The notes beneath the pieces are model-generated. The model had not been told where the DNA came from, made no database searches, and saw only the letters and a program-made list of their open reading frames with translations. From contig VWND01000001.1 of the NCBI GenBank assembly GCA_009599575.1, positions 1,116,001 through 1,180,000 of the forward strand: DNA of 64,000 nt, written 5' to 3'. Both the position numbers and the translations under genes were made by a program. This DNA comes from Blumeriella jaapii (lineage: Eukaryota > Ascomycota > Leotiomycetes > Helotiales > Drepanopezizaceae). Of this stretch, positions 47,298 through 59,988 are shown piece by piece (position 1 is the first letter of the stretch; each line of letters starts with the position of its first letter).

Positions 47298-49141
47298 TCA
47301 AACCTCATTGCTTGGATAAGGTACCGAGAGGGTCGCGTTAAACTCTTCCTTTATGCTCCTCATGCTCACAAATCGAGTCAACAGATTCGAACTTCCAGCC
47401 TTGTCGTTCGTGCCGCTGGCTCTGGCGCCACCAAACGGTTGTTGTCCAACAACTGCACCCGTGCTCTTGCAGTTGATGTAAAAGTTTCCGGCCGAGTTCC
47501 TTAATGCCTCCTCTGCGTAACGAATAGCCTCTCGGTCAGCAGCGAAGATGGATCCAGTCAGACCATACTCAGATGTGCTATCAACAAGCTTGCAGGCATT
47601 CTGGAACGCCTCCACAGGTGCAGATGTGTCATCGTAGACGTGAACGGTGAGTATAGGACCGAAAAGCTCGGTGGACAGGAGAGGATGGTTTGGATTGGTC
47701 GTTGAGTAAATAGTTGGGTGGATGTAGTAGCCGGTCGAGCTATCATATCTACCTCCGGCCAGCAGCTCAAGCCCTTTGTCAGATTTGGCTGCATCAATCA
47801 CGCCCGAGAGCTTCTTGAAGGATGCAGCGTGGATGACAGGTCCGATAAAGTTCTTGTGATCCGTCGGCGCACCAACGGAAAGAGAAGATGTCTCAGCCAC
47901 CAGACGCTCCTTAAATCGTGGCCAGATCGACTTGGGAACATATAATCTGGATGTTGCACTGCACTTTTGTCCCTGGTACTCAAAGGCTCCGCGAACAGTC
48001 TGAACCACTGCGTTCTCGATATCCGCAGAGGAGTGGACGAGATGAGAGTTCTTTCCTCCAGTTTCGCCGACGATCCTCGGGTAACCTTGGTATTTTCCAT
48101 CGGCAATACCACTGGCAATAGAGCCGTACAGCTTCCTGAAGACAGCTGTGCTACCAGTGAAATGGAGAGCGGCGAACTTTTTGTGTGCAAGTACGACTTT
48201 CGTGACCTCCTCTGGGTTTCCAGGGACAAATTGAATAACATTTTTCGGAAGGCCCGCCTCCAGCAGAATATTGTAGAAGAGCCAGCTCGAGGCAATGGCC
48301 GAATCCGAAGGCTTCCAGACACAACATTACCCATGAGTGCCGGTGCACCGACCAAATTTCCAGCAATAGCCGTAAAGTTGAAGGGGGTAATCCCGTAAAC
48401 AAATCCTTCCAAGGGTCTGTATTCCAATCTGTTCCACACACCTGGCGAGTGGTGTGCCGGCTGTTGTGCATATATCTCTTCTGCAAATTGCACGTTGAAC
48501 CTCAAGAAGTCCACCAGTTCCGACGCGGCGTCGATTTCGGCTTGCCATGCATTCTTGCCCTGTCCCAACATCGTGGCAGACATGAGTTCGTACCTGTATT
48601 TTCCAGCAACCAACTCTGCAGCCTTTAAGAAGATGGCAGCTCTATCTGTGAACGGCAAAGCCTCCCACGCTGGTTTCGCCGCCAGAGCGGCGTCGATCGC
48701 CGCAGATACGTCGGCTGGAGAGGCATTCGAGTACGATGCGATTGGGGAAGAGTGGTTGGATGGATTGTGCTGTGCGGTTATGGTCGAGGTTTTGATCTGG
48801 TACGGTTAGACCTGCTGAAGCTGTGGTACAGGTATCTCCCAACCTCTTTCCCTCCGACTACTATTGGTATCTCCAGCGGTGCTTTCTTCTGGAGGCTCTG
48901 GAGAGCGGCATCGAGACTCGTCCGCTGAGCAGAGCCCTTGATATAATGGCACTGGAAATGTCAGCGACGGGACATCCAATTGGTGCGCTAGACTTACACT
49001 GGGATCATTGGAGACTTTAGGTATCTTGAAAGCTGCCAGTTGTGAGAGCTTGCGAGTGCGGGGTGCTGAAGTGGGATGCCTGAGCTTGGCTGCTTGTGAA
49101 GCCGGTTTGAGAGAGAAGCTTCGTAGACTTCTGGTAGCCAT
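47298..49141 (-). CDS. delta-1-pyrroline-5-carboxylate dehydrogenase with an apparent frameshift
   Basis: Exons: 48998-49141 (ATG at 49141), 48844-48951 and 47298-48796; about 583 aa after allowing for one missing base. Exon 1 encodes an Arg/Ser/Ala-rich, Lys-containing mitochondrial-type presequence (MATRSLRSFSLKPASQAAKL). The mature protein has the ALDH4 hallmarks: WEALPFTDRAAIFLKAAELV, YGITPFNFTAIAGNLVGAPA (cofactor region), the catalytic Cys in GAFEYQGQKCSATSRLYVP and FGGARASGTNDKAG near the C-terminus. It oxidises P5C to glutamate in mitochondrial proline catabolism. At about 48318-48325 the frame changes by one base, between GNVV and WKPSDSAIASSW. Both sides are well conserved, so a missing base is likely. 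Intron 2 has a weaker GTTGGG donor. Confidence 0.9.
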
Positions 49142-49988
49142 CTTAGACTGTGAGGCAGGGAGAGATACTCGGATAAGTAGTTGATGGCGTAGGTCTATCA
49201 TTGAAATGGTTGAAGAAAAATGGCAGGAATCCAGTAGCTTTCGATAGAGTCCTTAGTATAGCTTGCGATACCTTCGAGAATATCTCTCGGCAACCAACGG
49301 CTTATCGTGCGAGTTACATCAGGCTGGGCGTCTGCAATGAATCACTGACCCGAGTGCCGGAGAATCTGGGAGTCATCAGACTCGTCACCGATAAGGTACA
49401 CGTTCGCGGTGAATCGAATTGAGGGGAGTGCGAATACAGATTCGAGCGTCGGTTTTGTCGTGGCATCAAAGGCGAGGAGGGACTAGCCTGGCTGGCTTTG
49501 TCGCGTTCGGCCTCAGGCATCACCAACTTCAAGGCCGCGAATCGGAAAACGTATTTTTCAGGCCGAGGAATGCCGACGGAGCACGAGCTCGAGTCCGCAC
49601 TCTCCCGCGAACGGAGCAATATATATAACACATATATCTTTGAAGAATCATTTCTTCACTTTCGAGTTTTCATCGTCAAATAAGTACACGTATGCTACTG
49701 TATCAGTATCTTCCCCCCAGACCGAACAGACTTTGGTTGCACATCGCAGTATCGCCTCGATCAAATCCGACCAGGCCCGGGTGAAGTTCGCCAATATCGT
49801 CGCATCTCGACCACCACAACCGAATCGGATGCTACAGTACAGTACAGCGCGCATATTACAGCCCTCAACGGCCTTGCAAGCCTGCCATGCTAGATTTGAG
49901 CACATCTACCTCCATTTGAGCACATCTACCTCCATTTGATAATATCATCTTTGCCTTCTTGCTTCCTTCCTGCCGCCGACTGCGAGTC
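49142..49988. other. divergent promoter region, P5CDH / phosphatase
   Basis: About 850 nt between two start codons. It contains a short tacag patch near 49836-49846 and a 20-nt tandem duplication at 49894-49933, close to the phosphatase start. No coding region is supported. Confidence 0.55.
49894..49933 (+). repeat. 20-nt tandem duplication in phosphatase leader
   Basis: Two exact copies of atttgagcacatctacctcc, then the first six bases again. It ends about 55 nt before the ATG at 49989. Confidence 0.95.
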
Positions 49989-51166
49989 ATGGAGTCAACA
50001 TCTCTTTCGTTCAGTGCTTCTCCTACGAGGGCTTGTTTCAAAGGAGGGTTGCTTTTTGACATGTAAGATTTCCCCACCTTTCATCGAGACTCGTGTTCTG
50101 GGTACATCTTCTTTCTGCGTTACGAATGCTTCCCTTGTCCTACAAGTACGAGGTAGACCCTTGGCGAACCTCGTGTTCAGCTTCGTATCTATGCATACCG
50201 AGCAGCATCATTGACAACTCTTAGGGACGGTACGATCATAGTGAGACTTCCCGTTCCGTGAGTGAGAGGCACGCCAACCACTAATCGGCCCATGCCAGGA
50301 TTCGACCGATGCAGTCATCAAGCACTGGAACATGTGCGTTGAATCCTGTCCTTGTTCCCATTGTGCACATACTCCACCCAGCGTCTAACTGTTTGTATGT
50401 AGTATCGGAAAAGAGATAGGTGTTGATCCGGCTGTGATTCTCGAGACATCACATGGTAGAAGGTCCATCGACACACTGAAAGTGCTGAGTCCTGAGCGAG
50501 CCAACTGGGAATGTGCGTTCCCATTTCTTCTTCTCAGCGTACTCTTTACTGCCACTTTGGGAATGCTCTGTAGAACAACCATAATTATACGAGGAATTAG
50601 AAACCGCGACACCTACAAGACTTCTCCTAGCTTTTTTTTCTTTGGCCTAACCGACATAGCTACCACAACAGCGCTAAGTCTTCCTAGATATCAAACATAT
50701 GGAAGGTCTCCTCCCCAAGAACTACGGCGACGACGCCGTCGAAATCCCTGGCGCCCGCGCGCTTCTCGCACAGATCAAAGACGCACGCGTCCCCTGGGCA
50801 ATCGTGACCTCGGGCACCATGCCTCTCGTGACCGGCTGGCTCGGGGTGCTCAAGCTTCCCGTTCCCGAAAACCTCGTCGTCGCCGAAGACGTTGAGAACG
50901 GGAAGCCAGATCCGGCATGTTACTTGATGGGCATGGGCAAGCTGGGCGCCACGGATCCCAGCCAGGTGCTTGTCTTGGAGGACAGTCCTGCGGGGATTCG
51001 GGCGGGCAAGGCCGCCGGCTGCAAGGTGCTGGGGCTGGTCACGAGCCATACGGCGGAGCAGGTCGTTGCTGCGGAGCCGGATTGGATCGTGAGAGACCTG
51101 GCGAGTGTGAGAGTTGTGGGGTTTGGCGAGATGGGAGTCGAACTGGAGTTACGGACGCGCTCGTAG
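49989..51166 (+). CDS. HAD-family glycerol-3-phosphate phosphatase-like (Gpp/Dog)
   Basis: Five exons: 49989-50062, 50225-50240 (16 nt), 50299-50333, 50403-50512 and 50688-51166; 237 aa with consistent phases. The HAD motif I nucleophile lies in LLFDMDGTIIDST, split so that FD is in exon 1 and DGTII in the 16-nt exon 2. Motif II is in PWAIVTSGT, the motif III lysine in ENGKPDPACYL, and motif IV in VLVLEDSPAGIRAGKAAG. The closest pattern I know is yeast Gpp1/Gpp2 and Dog1/Dog2 (HMEGLLPK, then GARALLAQI). These make glycerol or dephosphorylate 2-deoxyglucose-6-phosphate and respond to osmotic stress in yeast. The exact substrate cannot be read from the sequence. Confidence 0.85.
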
Positions 51167-54100
51167 GTCATTGAATTGTCGAATGAATTGGAACGGCAGG
51201 ATAAATGATGGCGTTGGTGTCACCAAGCAGCCGACGAAAATGCAAGCGATATCATCGAGTCACTACCTACCTCAGCCTCTGTGATATGCCAACACTGACT
51301 CCACCTTGCTCGGGAAAATGCTTGCTTGACTTATGACGGTTCAAGTACGACCGATAACCTCGCTGCTACGCTTCAGTTGGTCGAAATGGCACATTGCAAA
51401 AACCGATGATCCAAATCCAGGTCCGAGAATTTCACCAGTGTAAGGTAAAAAGTACCTGCAGATCATCGCTTAACCATGTCTACCATTACCTCCCCACTTA
51501 CATAATCATCAACACTTCACACTTCCTCCATCCAATCGATCACTACATACACATTCGTATCCCTTCTCAGCCCATCCTTACCGTCAACGTCCCAAACTCT
51601 CAGCCCCTAGACAAATTCGAGAATCCCGAAGGTATCCTGTCTTGTGATTCGTGTGGATGCGATCTCGCCACTCATCCGATCCGATCCCAGGGCAGCCGCC
51701 GTACCTGCCAATCCGGTCATCGCGAGATGGAGGAAATCGGGTGAATGAGGTCTTCATGTCGACCATGATATTACGCCGAATCTAGCTACACTTTCAAGAG
51801 CGCCCGTACACCGCGCACGAGAAATGAAAATGTCAAGTCTTTGCTTCTTCGCCGTCTTGAACATGCGTTGGCTGCTCGGAAGAAAAAAAGATAAAAGAAA
51901 TTTGAAGGAGGGAGATCCCTGACGTACGATGGACACCGAGCCGAAGAAGTCTCTTCTTGCCTGCACTTGGTAGATGGGAATGGTCGAGAACCATGACTTC
52001 ACCAACGCTCGCTGGTGAAGGTGAACTGGCAAGTTACGTACCGAGCATCGCGAGTCACTTGACGCACGCTGCTATCCCATCAGTCAGATAAGGTGATGCC
52101 GAAATCCCTCGTGGCTGGAAGGTAGTACGCACAGCTCAAGCTCAGACCAAGGATTCGCACGCGTACAATATTGATATCCACCTTCGGGGCGGAATTTACC
52201 TTCCCATGGTAGTCACGCGGAATCTTCGTCCTATTTGTGTATAGAGTATGGCTACACGGGGAATTCGCCGATGCGGGCGGGGGTTACGTTTTCCAAGTAG
52301 GTACCCGTGGGTGGAGGAAGCAACAACATTCCCACGGGCCAACTGGTGATGATGCCGTTGACGGGTGCGCACAGTAGTGGACGGACAGCACCCGAAATTG
52401 CTGTAGAACGTAGGGTTGCTACGCTGTGTGTATGCGGTGGCACACGCGTATCTTCCTTTCCTTGCCTTCTCCAAGTCCCGTCCTGAGGTAGGATCTGGGA
52501 ATGTCAAAGTAGGTACTGTTCGTCAACAGGATAAACAGGATATGCTTAGTGCGGTCCCAGGACTCTGCTGTTCCTAAGCGCTGGGAGGCCATCCGGCCAA
52601 GACGGAGCGATCAGCTGCTGCTCGTTGCAACTGGGCCGTGCAATGTAACGCAAGATGGACGGGTAATAAGATGGAGAAGCTCGCGGCTGGCGACATCCTT
52701 GGGACATTCCGAGGATGTGGTAAGCCTTGTTCGACTTGCAGATGCAGGCCGTGGCTAAGAAAAGAGTTGGCCCAGGAAGTGTCTGCGGCTTGCCGTGAGT
52801 AAGTACACCACTTCAAGTGAGATTTGACTTGGAGCGCTGGAGTGAGTGATACGAAGCATTCCAGGGAGATGAATCGTTCGTGAAGCACCACATCCCGTAG
52901 AAAGGGGTGTTGCTTCATGGCCCCCTTTTCTTTAACTTTGAGCGGTACGGCTCCTATGAATGAGGCTGTGTAGAACATAGATACAGTACTGTACATCGAA
53001 GATAAAAAAGCCGTGAGTGCTTCTAAAATCATGAACGGATGGTCAAGTGCCAACCCTGTCGTTTCATGCGACGGGGATGCCACTCCCGCAACCTGTGAAG
53101 CCATGGGTCACAGTATCGCATAAATCGAATAAGGCCCGAAAAATTTGGACGACTCTATTTTAAGGAAAATATAGTGAAAGACTTCATTGCATAACAATGC
53201 GACTCCTAGAGAGAAGGCAATCTGCCCGGCTTGGCAGGCTGAGGAGACGCTCGTCGGGATTGTTAGCAAGATTTCATGTGCTTCCATGTACAAAAACTAA
53301 AAGCTAGCATGAAGAGAGTTAAATGAGATATGTAGAAAAAGGATAGAGGGGCCGGACAGGCGTGACTGGTGACGAGAGAGATCTGAGAGGAAGACACGAA
53401 GGCACGGAACAACTAAGCTGCGCTGTAAAAATCACGATTCTTACGAAAAAAGATAAGCACACGATTGAAAACAGATGGGAAGTAGTAGAATATGAACATA
53501 GCAGACAGAACGGAATGCTTCGTTGAAGTGGTCACCCACTATGCAGAAACAGGATGCGGCGAAGATTGCCGAGCCAGCCTTGAGTTGAGGCTACATCGCG
53601 ATCAGCTGAGGGTGGGGTGTTGAGGGCAGTGGAAAGGACGATATCAACACCACAATTAGGGCTTCTTACTGCTATGTAACCAGAGCAGTAAGGAGTTTCC
53701 CGAAGCGCTAAACAGGTGAGCAGGAAGGTGTGGGCGGGTTGTTGATGTACTGTACATTTACCCAATCAGGTGTGATAAGATTCGGGAAAGTTACCTAGTG
53801 GTTAGATAGGTACAGTACTGTGCTTCTTACTTTAGCGACCATGTTTACTTCTCACTCAGCTTCGTATCGGTGATTGATGAGGACATGAGAGAATACTTAT
53901 CTTCAATATTTAACACTCATGCGGAGAAACTCTTACATTTCTTGTCCTACATCACAGTAAAAGTCGAGGTAACCACCGACAGGAATGCGCCAACTACTGT
54001 GCATCACTCTCCTACATCAAAATCTCACCTTTCTTTCCCCTGTAGTTTCAACTCAAACTTCAAGCATCACCCTAGCTCACTTCGCTCGGCCGGGTCATTG

Positions 54101-57100
54101 TGGAACCTGACAGGGGCGTCGTCGGCGAGCCCTTCTCCTCCACACCTCCGGATGTTGGTCAGTTCATTGGACACTGGTGCGGGAAAACGTGGGAGCGGCA
54201 GCCTGTATCGCCCGTCTCATCCGTAGGTATCGTGAGTCAACCAAGCGAATTCTTCCTCGTCGCAGCATCCCTTGTTGACATGCCGGAAAGGAGCGCCACC
54301 TGCTCGACTGCCTACTTACCTTACATTTGGTCAAAAAGGGAGATCGACTTTTGCTGTGGGTATCTGACCTAATAAGCATCCCCAAATCTAGCTCCCGACT
54401 CGTTGCTCGCCTGCACACCTGTCGAGTGATTCAGCAACAGCTGCAGTTGATTTCGCGCCTCTGCCCTTCCTCTGGGATCAATTAGCGACCACTGCAGAAA
54501 GGAGAACTACTGCTGATCTCAATCACCAGACCTCTCTGACACGGAAGGAGGGGTGACGAAATAAAAAAGAAAGAGAGAGAGGCGTGACCTCAGAACCTCG
54601 AAGTCTAAGTCACTCACTGCCGGGGGCCGAGTCGTTTCCATATACCTGACTCGGTGAAGCTCAAACCAGAGCGACTTGCTGCTTCGAGTGGCTGTGCCTG
54701 CCTGACGATTCACCACTGCTCTCTGTTGATCCGTTTTGCTATCATATCAGTTGATTGAAGGATGTAGATAAAGCAGTAAAGTCTCGTGCTTTCTGGGACC
54801 CTCCTCTCCAAGGATCTTTCTGCATATGCGAGGGATCCCGCGCAACTCGCCTGAGCCGTCTGACAGGCGCCTCAACATGTACAGTACATAAGCACTCACC
54901 AACCCATCCAATGCGGTCCACGCTCGTCACACCAGTCTCCCCGATGCGGTCCTGGTCGCGAAGGTGCATAACGGCTGAAGAGCAGCGCATTCTGCCTATG
55001 GCAGGGCTGATACCTACATACGTACCTTAACGACTGAGACCTCCCTCCGCAGCCGTAGGACTCGGGAGCAGCGAATGCAGGGACGGGACCGGCGTGTCTG
55101 TCGCTACCTAGGTACATCAGGAGCCGGGGTCCCTGGAGAGGAGAGAGATCTTCGGATGACGAGTGTTGTCTCTTGGGTTTGTGCGGCCCAGTGGTGGGTC
55201 TTGTTACTCGGTGGTGGAGCTCACTCGGTTAATCCAAATCTCCGCCGCGATCAGAATCCCCATGGACATTTCGCGATACCATCACGTATATGCCTTTTCA
55301 GGAAGGCCGGAACCGGTTCTGTCATGCTTGTGCAGACGCTCCACTCTTGCACGTTGTTGATGCAAGTATCCTGCTGCTGGGATTGTTTTCTCTGTACGAT
55401 GTACTGTGCAGTGAGTGTACAGCATCTCGACATGCAGGTGCCCAGTCAGGCCTAATTCGTAAGCGAGAATCATCTTTCGGCTGCAGAGCGAGCGCCTGAG
55501 GGGCTTCCGGGCCGGTTTTGGTAATTGCCATGCTTCAATCAAAAATCTGCCTCTGGGGAATTGTCGCTAGATTGAATCCCTACCGTTAACATACGGTATT
55601 TCTGCATCCATCTATCCGTGGGTGCTATTATTATCGAAATAACGCGGGGGTGTAGAGTAGATTTATGTCCGAAAGCCACGAAGTTCGGAAGCCTCCAGAT
55701 CGACTTCTTCACATTGGTAGCTCTTTCGACTCGGCATTTCAATGCCATTCTACAGTACAGTACAGTACAGTAAAGTACCGTACAGTACCGTACAGTGGCA
55801 TCCGCAGGGGGCCACTTTCGATCGGTTTGTAAAAGGAGTATGAAGTGGTTTTTTTTCATGCTCGAATTTGCGGTCGAGCAATATATCATCTAATGCAGCC
55901 ACGATTGGTATAGAAAAGCGAGGAATATCACTCCTCGCTCCTGGCGCAAGGCGGTATGTGCCAGAGAGATCCTGATATCAAGTATGAAGACATCGAGTAT
56001 GAAGGGATTGTGATGCAGCTGTGGGCGCCTGTCCGCCCGCATATGCACGTCCGTAAAAATAGAGTTGAGATGAAGCCCGCCCTGTTATCGCGTAAAGCTT
56101 TTTCTCATCCCGAAGTGGTGTTGGACGCTCCCTCTCAACTGTTGACTCCTACCAAAGCTCGAGGAGATTAAGCGATCAGAGGGCGCTGAAAACCGACGGG
56201 CTGAGGAGCAAGGCGAGATAATAGAGGCCAAAATGCGCACTGCGCCGACCGAAATCCTTGATTCCTTACCAGCGCCAGGAACAGCGACTGCGGCATCTTG
56301 AGGTATGGATCATGGTTCCCCAGCAGCAGCGGATGTCTCATCACACTTCTCCTTCTCCTTTTCTCTTTCCACCGGGCCAGGGCCCCGAAGCGTTCTCCAG
56401 GCATCGGAAATAGAGAAGAGAATACGAGTCGAGTCGAGTCGTACAGTACAGGCCGAGGGCCAGCAAACAAAGCTACCACGCGCTGGGCCACTGCCTCTGG
56501 CACTGCTACAGAACCGAGTGAGGTCTCAGGTTCTGAAAGTCCCGAGCGCGGCAGAGAGCTGGTGAACACAAGGCCACAAGCACAAGCCCCAGCTCGCTCA
56601 AGCCCAAGCCCACGCCACCAGCGGCAGCGGCAGCGGCAGCGGCAGCCGCTGGGACAGTTTCTTGTTGGGTTGGAGGAGGATAGCGAAAGTCGAGATGGTC
56701 TTTGCTCTGCGTTGCTCTCTGCGCTGCGACGACCGCAGCGAGGTACTGCACTGTACATACGGTATGTCGGACCTGCGGCCAAGGGAGGAGGAGGAGGAGG
56801 AGGTCGATCGCCTTGTCGTCCAGCTGCCAGCTGCCAGCTGCCATCTCCCGTTTCCCGTCTGCCCGCGGCTCCTCGTCGACGACGGGGTCACTCACTCACT
56901 CACCCACTCGCTCTCCACGTCGTCCATCTCCATGCGCAGGTCGGCCGGTCGGATGCATCCCCGCGCTCGCGCTCCAGGTTCAGTGCGGTCAAGGTCAAGG
57001 AGTGTCCATGTGGTTGGTTGGTGGGGGTGCTCGACGCCGGACAGGTTAAGGTATCTCCAGTCTCTCAGACCTCGATCCCAGACCAGGGGGTGTATCTTTA

Positions 57101-57882
57101 GCCAGTTCGCTTCGCCGGGCCAATCAGCGCGACGCAGCGCGCGTGCACACACCCCCTTTCGCGTAATTCTCCCACACGGGCCGGACTCGGCTCTTCTCTT
57201 CTCCTTCTCCTGTTGCACCGCGACTCCACTGCACCAACCCTGTCTAGCGCGCTTTGGGGCCCGCCCCAGCCAGGACAGCAGCCACAATAGAATGTCTCCA
57301 TCCTCCCCCTTCTTCTTCTCGACCCAAAAACACCCTCCCTCCCCTCCTCTTCTTCACCTCCTTTCCCCTCCCCTCCCCTCCCTCGCCTTCTCCATTATAT
57401 CGTTATCTATCATTCGTTCCTTGCCTCCTCGTTCTCTCTTGTGTCGCTGGCCTCGCAATCCTTTCCCGTACCTGGTCAGCAGCTTCGCTCCGCTCCGCTC
57501 AGCGGCAACTCTCGACGCCCACCACTCGTTCGCCCGCCGCCGTGCTACCACGCCATCTCGACCGGCACTCGACAACGGACGGCGATACCTAGCCATCGCT
57601 GAGCACTGTCGCCGTCGCCGCCGCCGTCTCGTTGCCAGCTGCGTACCGACGCGCCTGCGCCTGTATGTTTACACTCGTTTCTCCCACCCTCCAGGACTCT
57701 TGCCCATCTCGCCGAGGCTGGTCGGTCCCGACTTGGTGTAATTGATCGACTCGTCCTCCCTTCAGTCTGCAGCATCGAGGCTTCGTGCAAACCCCGTCCG
57801 GCTTGGAGGTTGCGCGGTCCAGATTTGGCTTTCCAGCTGCTGGATTTGACCCCTGATCTTGCAAGTCGGGGAATTCCGCGCG
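51167..57882. other. 6.7 kb gene-poor region and homeobox gene leader
   Basis: No gene that I can support. Short frames (for example 51394-51744, with CDSCGCDLATHPIRS, and the minus-strand frame 52574-53104) lack supporting splice or motif evidence. A tacag/accgtac patch is at 55752-55798 and a ggcagc run at 56622-56650. From about 57300 the plus strand is C/T-rich, which fits a long 5' leader of the homeobox gene starting at 57883. Confidence 0.5.
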
Positions 57883-59988
57883 ATGGAGTTCTTTGAGCCA
57901 ACACGGTATGGGCAGCACCTCCAGCACCAACCACACCACCTTCAGCACCCACACCCGCAATCGCTTCCCAATTACCATCTCGAGCAAACGCCGCACTACA
58001 CCGATGCTCAACATGTGTACGCCATGCATCAGTCGGGTCCGATGATTGCCATGCCCCATGTTGCCAAGGCGAACGAGACGAAGCCACGACTGGGAAGAGA
58101 CGAGGTGGATATCCTCGAGCGCGAGTTCCAGAAGAATCCCAAGCCAACGACGCAGACTAAGCGCCAGTTTGCGGAGGACATGGGTGTAGATTTGTCGAGG
58201 ATCAATGTGAGTTCGGAGGCAGGAGTGGCGGGGCTCGGTCGCTAACGGACGTAGAACTGGTTCCAAAACCGACGAGCGAAGAGGAAACAAGAGAGGAGGC
58301 AGGAAGAGTCCGAAGCGGGACAGGCACGCGATGCATCGGGCTACTCTGAGCCATCTTCGCCCGACTTCTACAACAACACTGGCAACGGCTACTACAGTGA
58401 CAACAGCCAAATCACCCCGATGGGGCAACCATCGGCAACCTTCCCCGTTCTCAATGGTCCACCTCCGCCCGCCGCTCCCTACAATCCGCAGTACATGGAT
58501 CCGTCGACTGCCAGCATTGAATCACTGCACCGTACAATGGCCGCTGGTCAGACCGCTCCTCAACAGGACGAGTATGGCCTTTACACGGACGGACGTGACC
58601 CGATCGCTACTCCTGGCTTTGAGGTTGCGATCCGCGGATTCTCCGGCAGCGATAGGGCTCAATTTCCACCCCCGGACGGAGCATCGAACAATTTCAACAG
58701 CACCCACAGCTACTCGTACCCCTTGAGATTCCAAGACAGCATGTACCTCAATTCTTCACAGTCTCAGTCACTCACTGAGAATCCGTCACCGGAAGCGGCG
58801 ACCAACCATACCGCAACATCGTTCGATAGCTTTCAAAACCCCACCTCCGAGGCGTCCATACCGCAGCTAATGGCCACTTTCTCCTTGGAACACCTGACTC
58901 CTCAAGTTGCTGTCGGGCTACCGCAAAACGACAACCAATTCACGCAGAGCCCAAAGTCCATGCAAGAATCAACTCCGGGATTTAAATATGAGGTGGAAGA
59001 ATCCGAAGAGCCGTCCGTCTTGCCTCCTGCTCCTTCGGGGGCCTTGTTCAAATCCCCACCTCCGCCGATGGATATTGCCTCCCGTCGGAAAAAGGTCCAC
59101 GTTAAGCCTGCAGCATTGGTTGCTGAGAATCTCCGTGGTCGACCTCCCGTGGGTCTGAGGACTGCATCTCAAGCCGAGAGCTTCCGTCGGCCAACGGAGA
59201 GTCCTGCATCTTCACCAATGCGTCGGATCGTCTCAGCTGGCGCAAACAGAAATGTGATTTCGGGTCGTATCCATAAATCCGGAATCGAATCTTCGCAACG
59301 ATCCCCCATTAACCTAAGTGGCTTTGCAGGTGCGGGCTCCTTTATTGAACATAACTATCAGAGCATCCTTAATGCGCCCCAATATGGAGGTTCGTCTCTC
59401 AACGCTCTGAATGGTAGCCTCGCCCCACCTACTCCAATGTCTCCCCAGGAAAGGGAGATGACTTTCGCCAACAGGGATGGCACCAGATCAACAGCTTCTC
59501 CTGTTGAAGAGAACGTCATCTTCAATGCTGGCTCAAACTGCTTCAGTACGATTGAAGGAGATCGAAACCTGGCGTCTCCTCCTGAAACGCCCCACGCCCC
59601 GATGATCGCAACCACGGATGGATGGGCCAACGCGCTTGACGTGTCCGACAAGTCATGGCAGTACGATGTCCCGGATGAACCTCTGTATACGCCGGCCCAG
59701 GACTCTTTCTCTCTCGAAATACATAGACCGCAGCCTTCATACATGTCATCGATGAGTCTCCCAGTCACGCCAGCCTTTGCTGCTCAGTCCAACCCGAACT
59801 TCATGTTCGGCAACGACTCGCCTCCGTACAAGAACGAGCCATCTCAGTTCCCTCTTTCCGCGCAGTCCGGCCCGGAGTACCTTTTCCCAGACTCCCAACA
59901 AAACTTTCTTAGCCCGTCACCTTCGTTTGCAAGGCAGAAGACGTTCCAGTTCTCGCATACTACTGCCGCCGATTTCTCTGAGAAGTAA
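57883..59988 (+). CDS. homeodomain transcription factor
   Basis: Two exons: 57883-58206 and 58255-59988 (48-nt intron, GTGAGT...GTAG, branch CTAAC); 685 aa. The N-terminus is His/Gln/Pro rich. The homeodomain spans about residues 66-125, from KPRLGRDEVDILEREFQKNP to NWFQNRRAKRKQERR. The intron falls just before the recognition helix, after DLSRIN. The rest is Ser/Pro/Asn-rich low-complexity sequence with no second domain visible, apart from a basic patch near SRRKKVHVKPAALVAENLRG. It is nuclear and DNA-binding by family. Fungal homeobox factors of this layout often control conidiation or development, but the target here is unknown. The long pyrimidine-rich upstream region suggests an extended leader. 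Confidence 0.9.

Noticed and set aside
51394..51744. 116-codon frame with a CxxCxC-like stretch
   Set aside because: Only about 40 residues look non-random, the cysteine spacing matches no zinc-binding family I know, and no splice support was found.
52574..53104. 176-codon minus-strand frame
   Set aside because: No motif, unusual composition, and no promoter or splice context; a chance open frame is likely.
56298..57741. Plus-strand frames of 267-359 codons upstream of the homeobox gene
   Set aside because: They lie in the C/T-rich probable leader, overlap one another in different frames and carry no recognisable domain.
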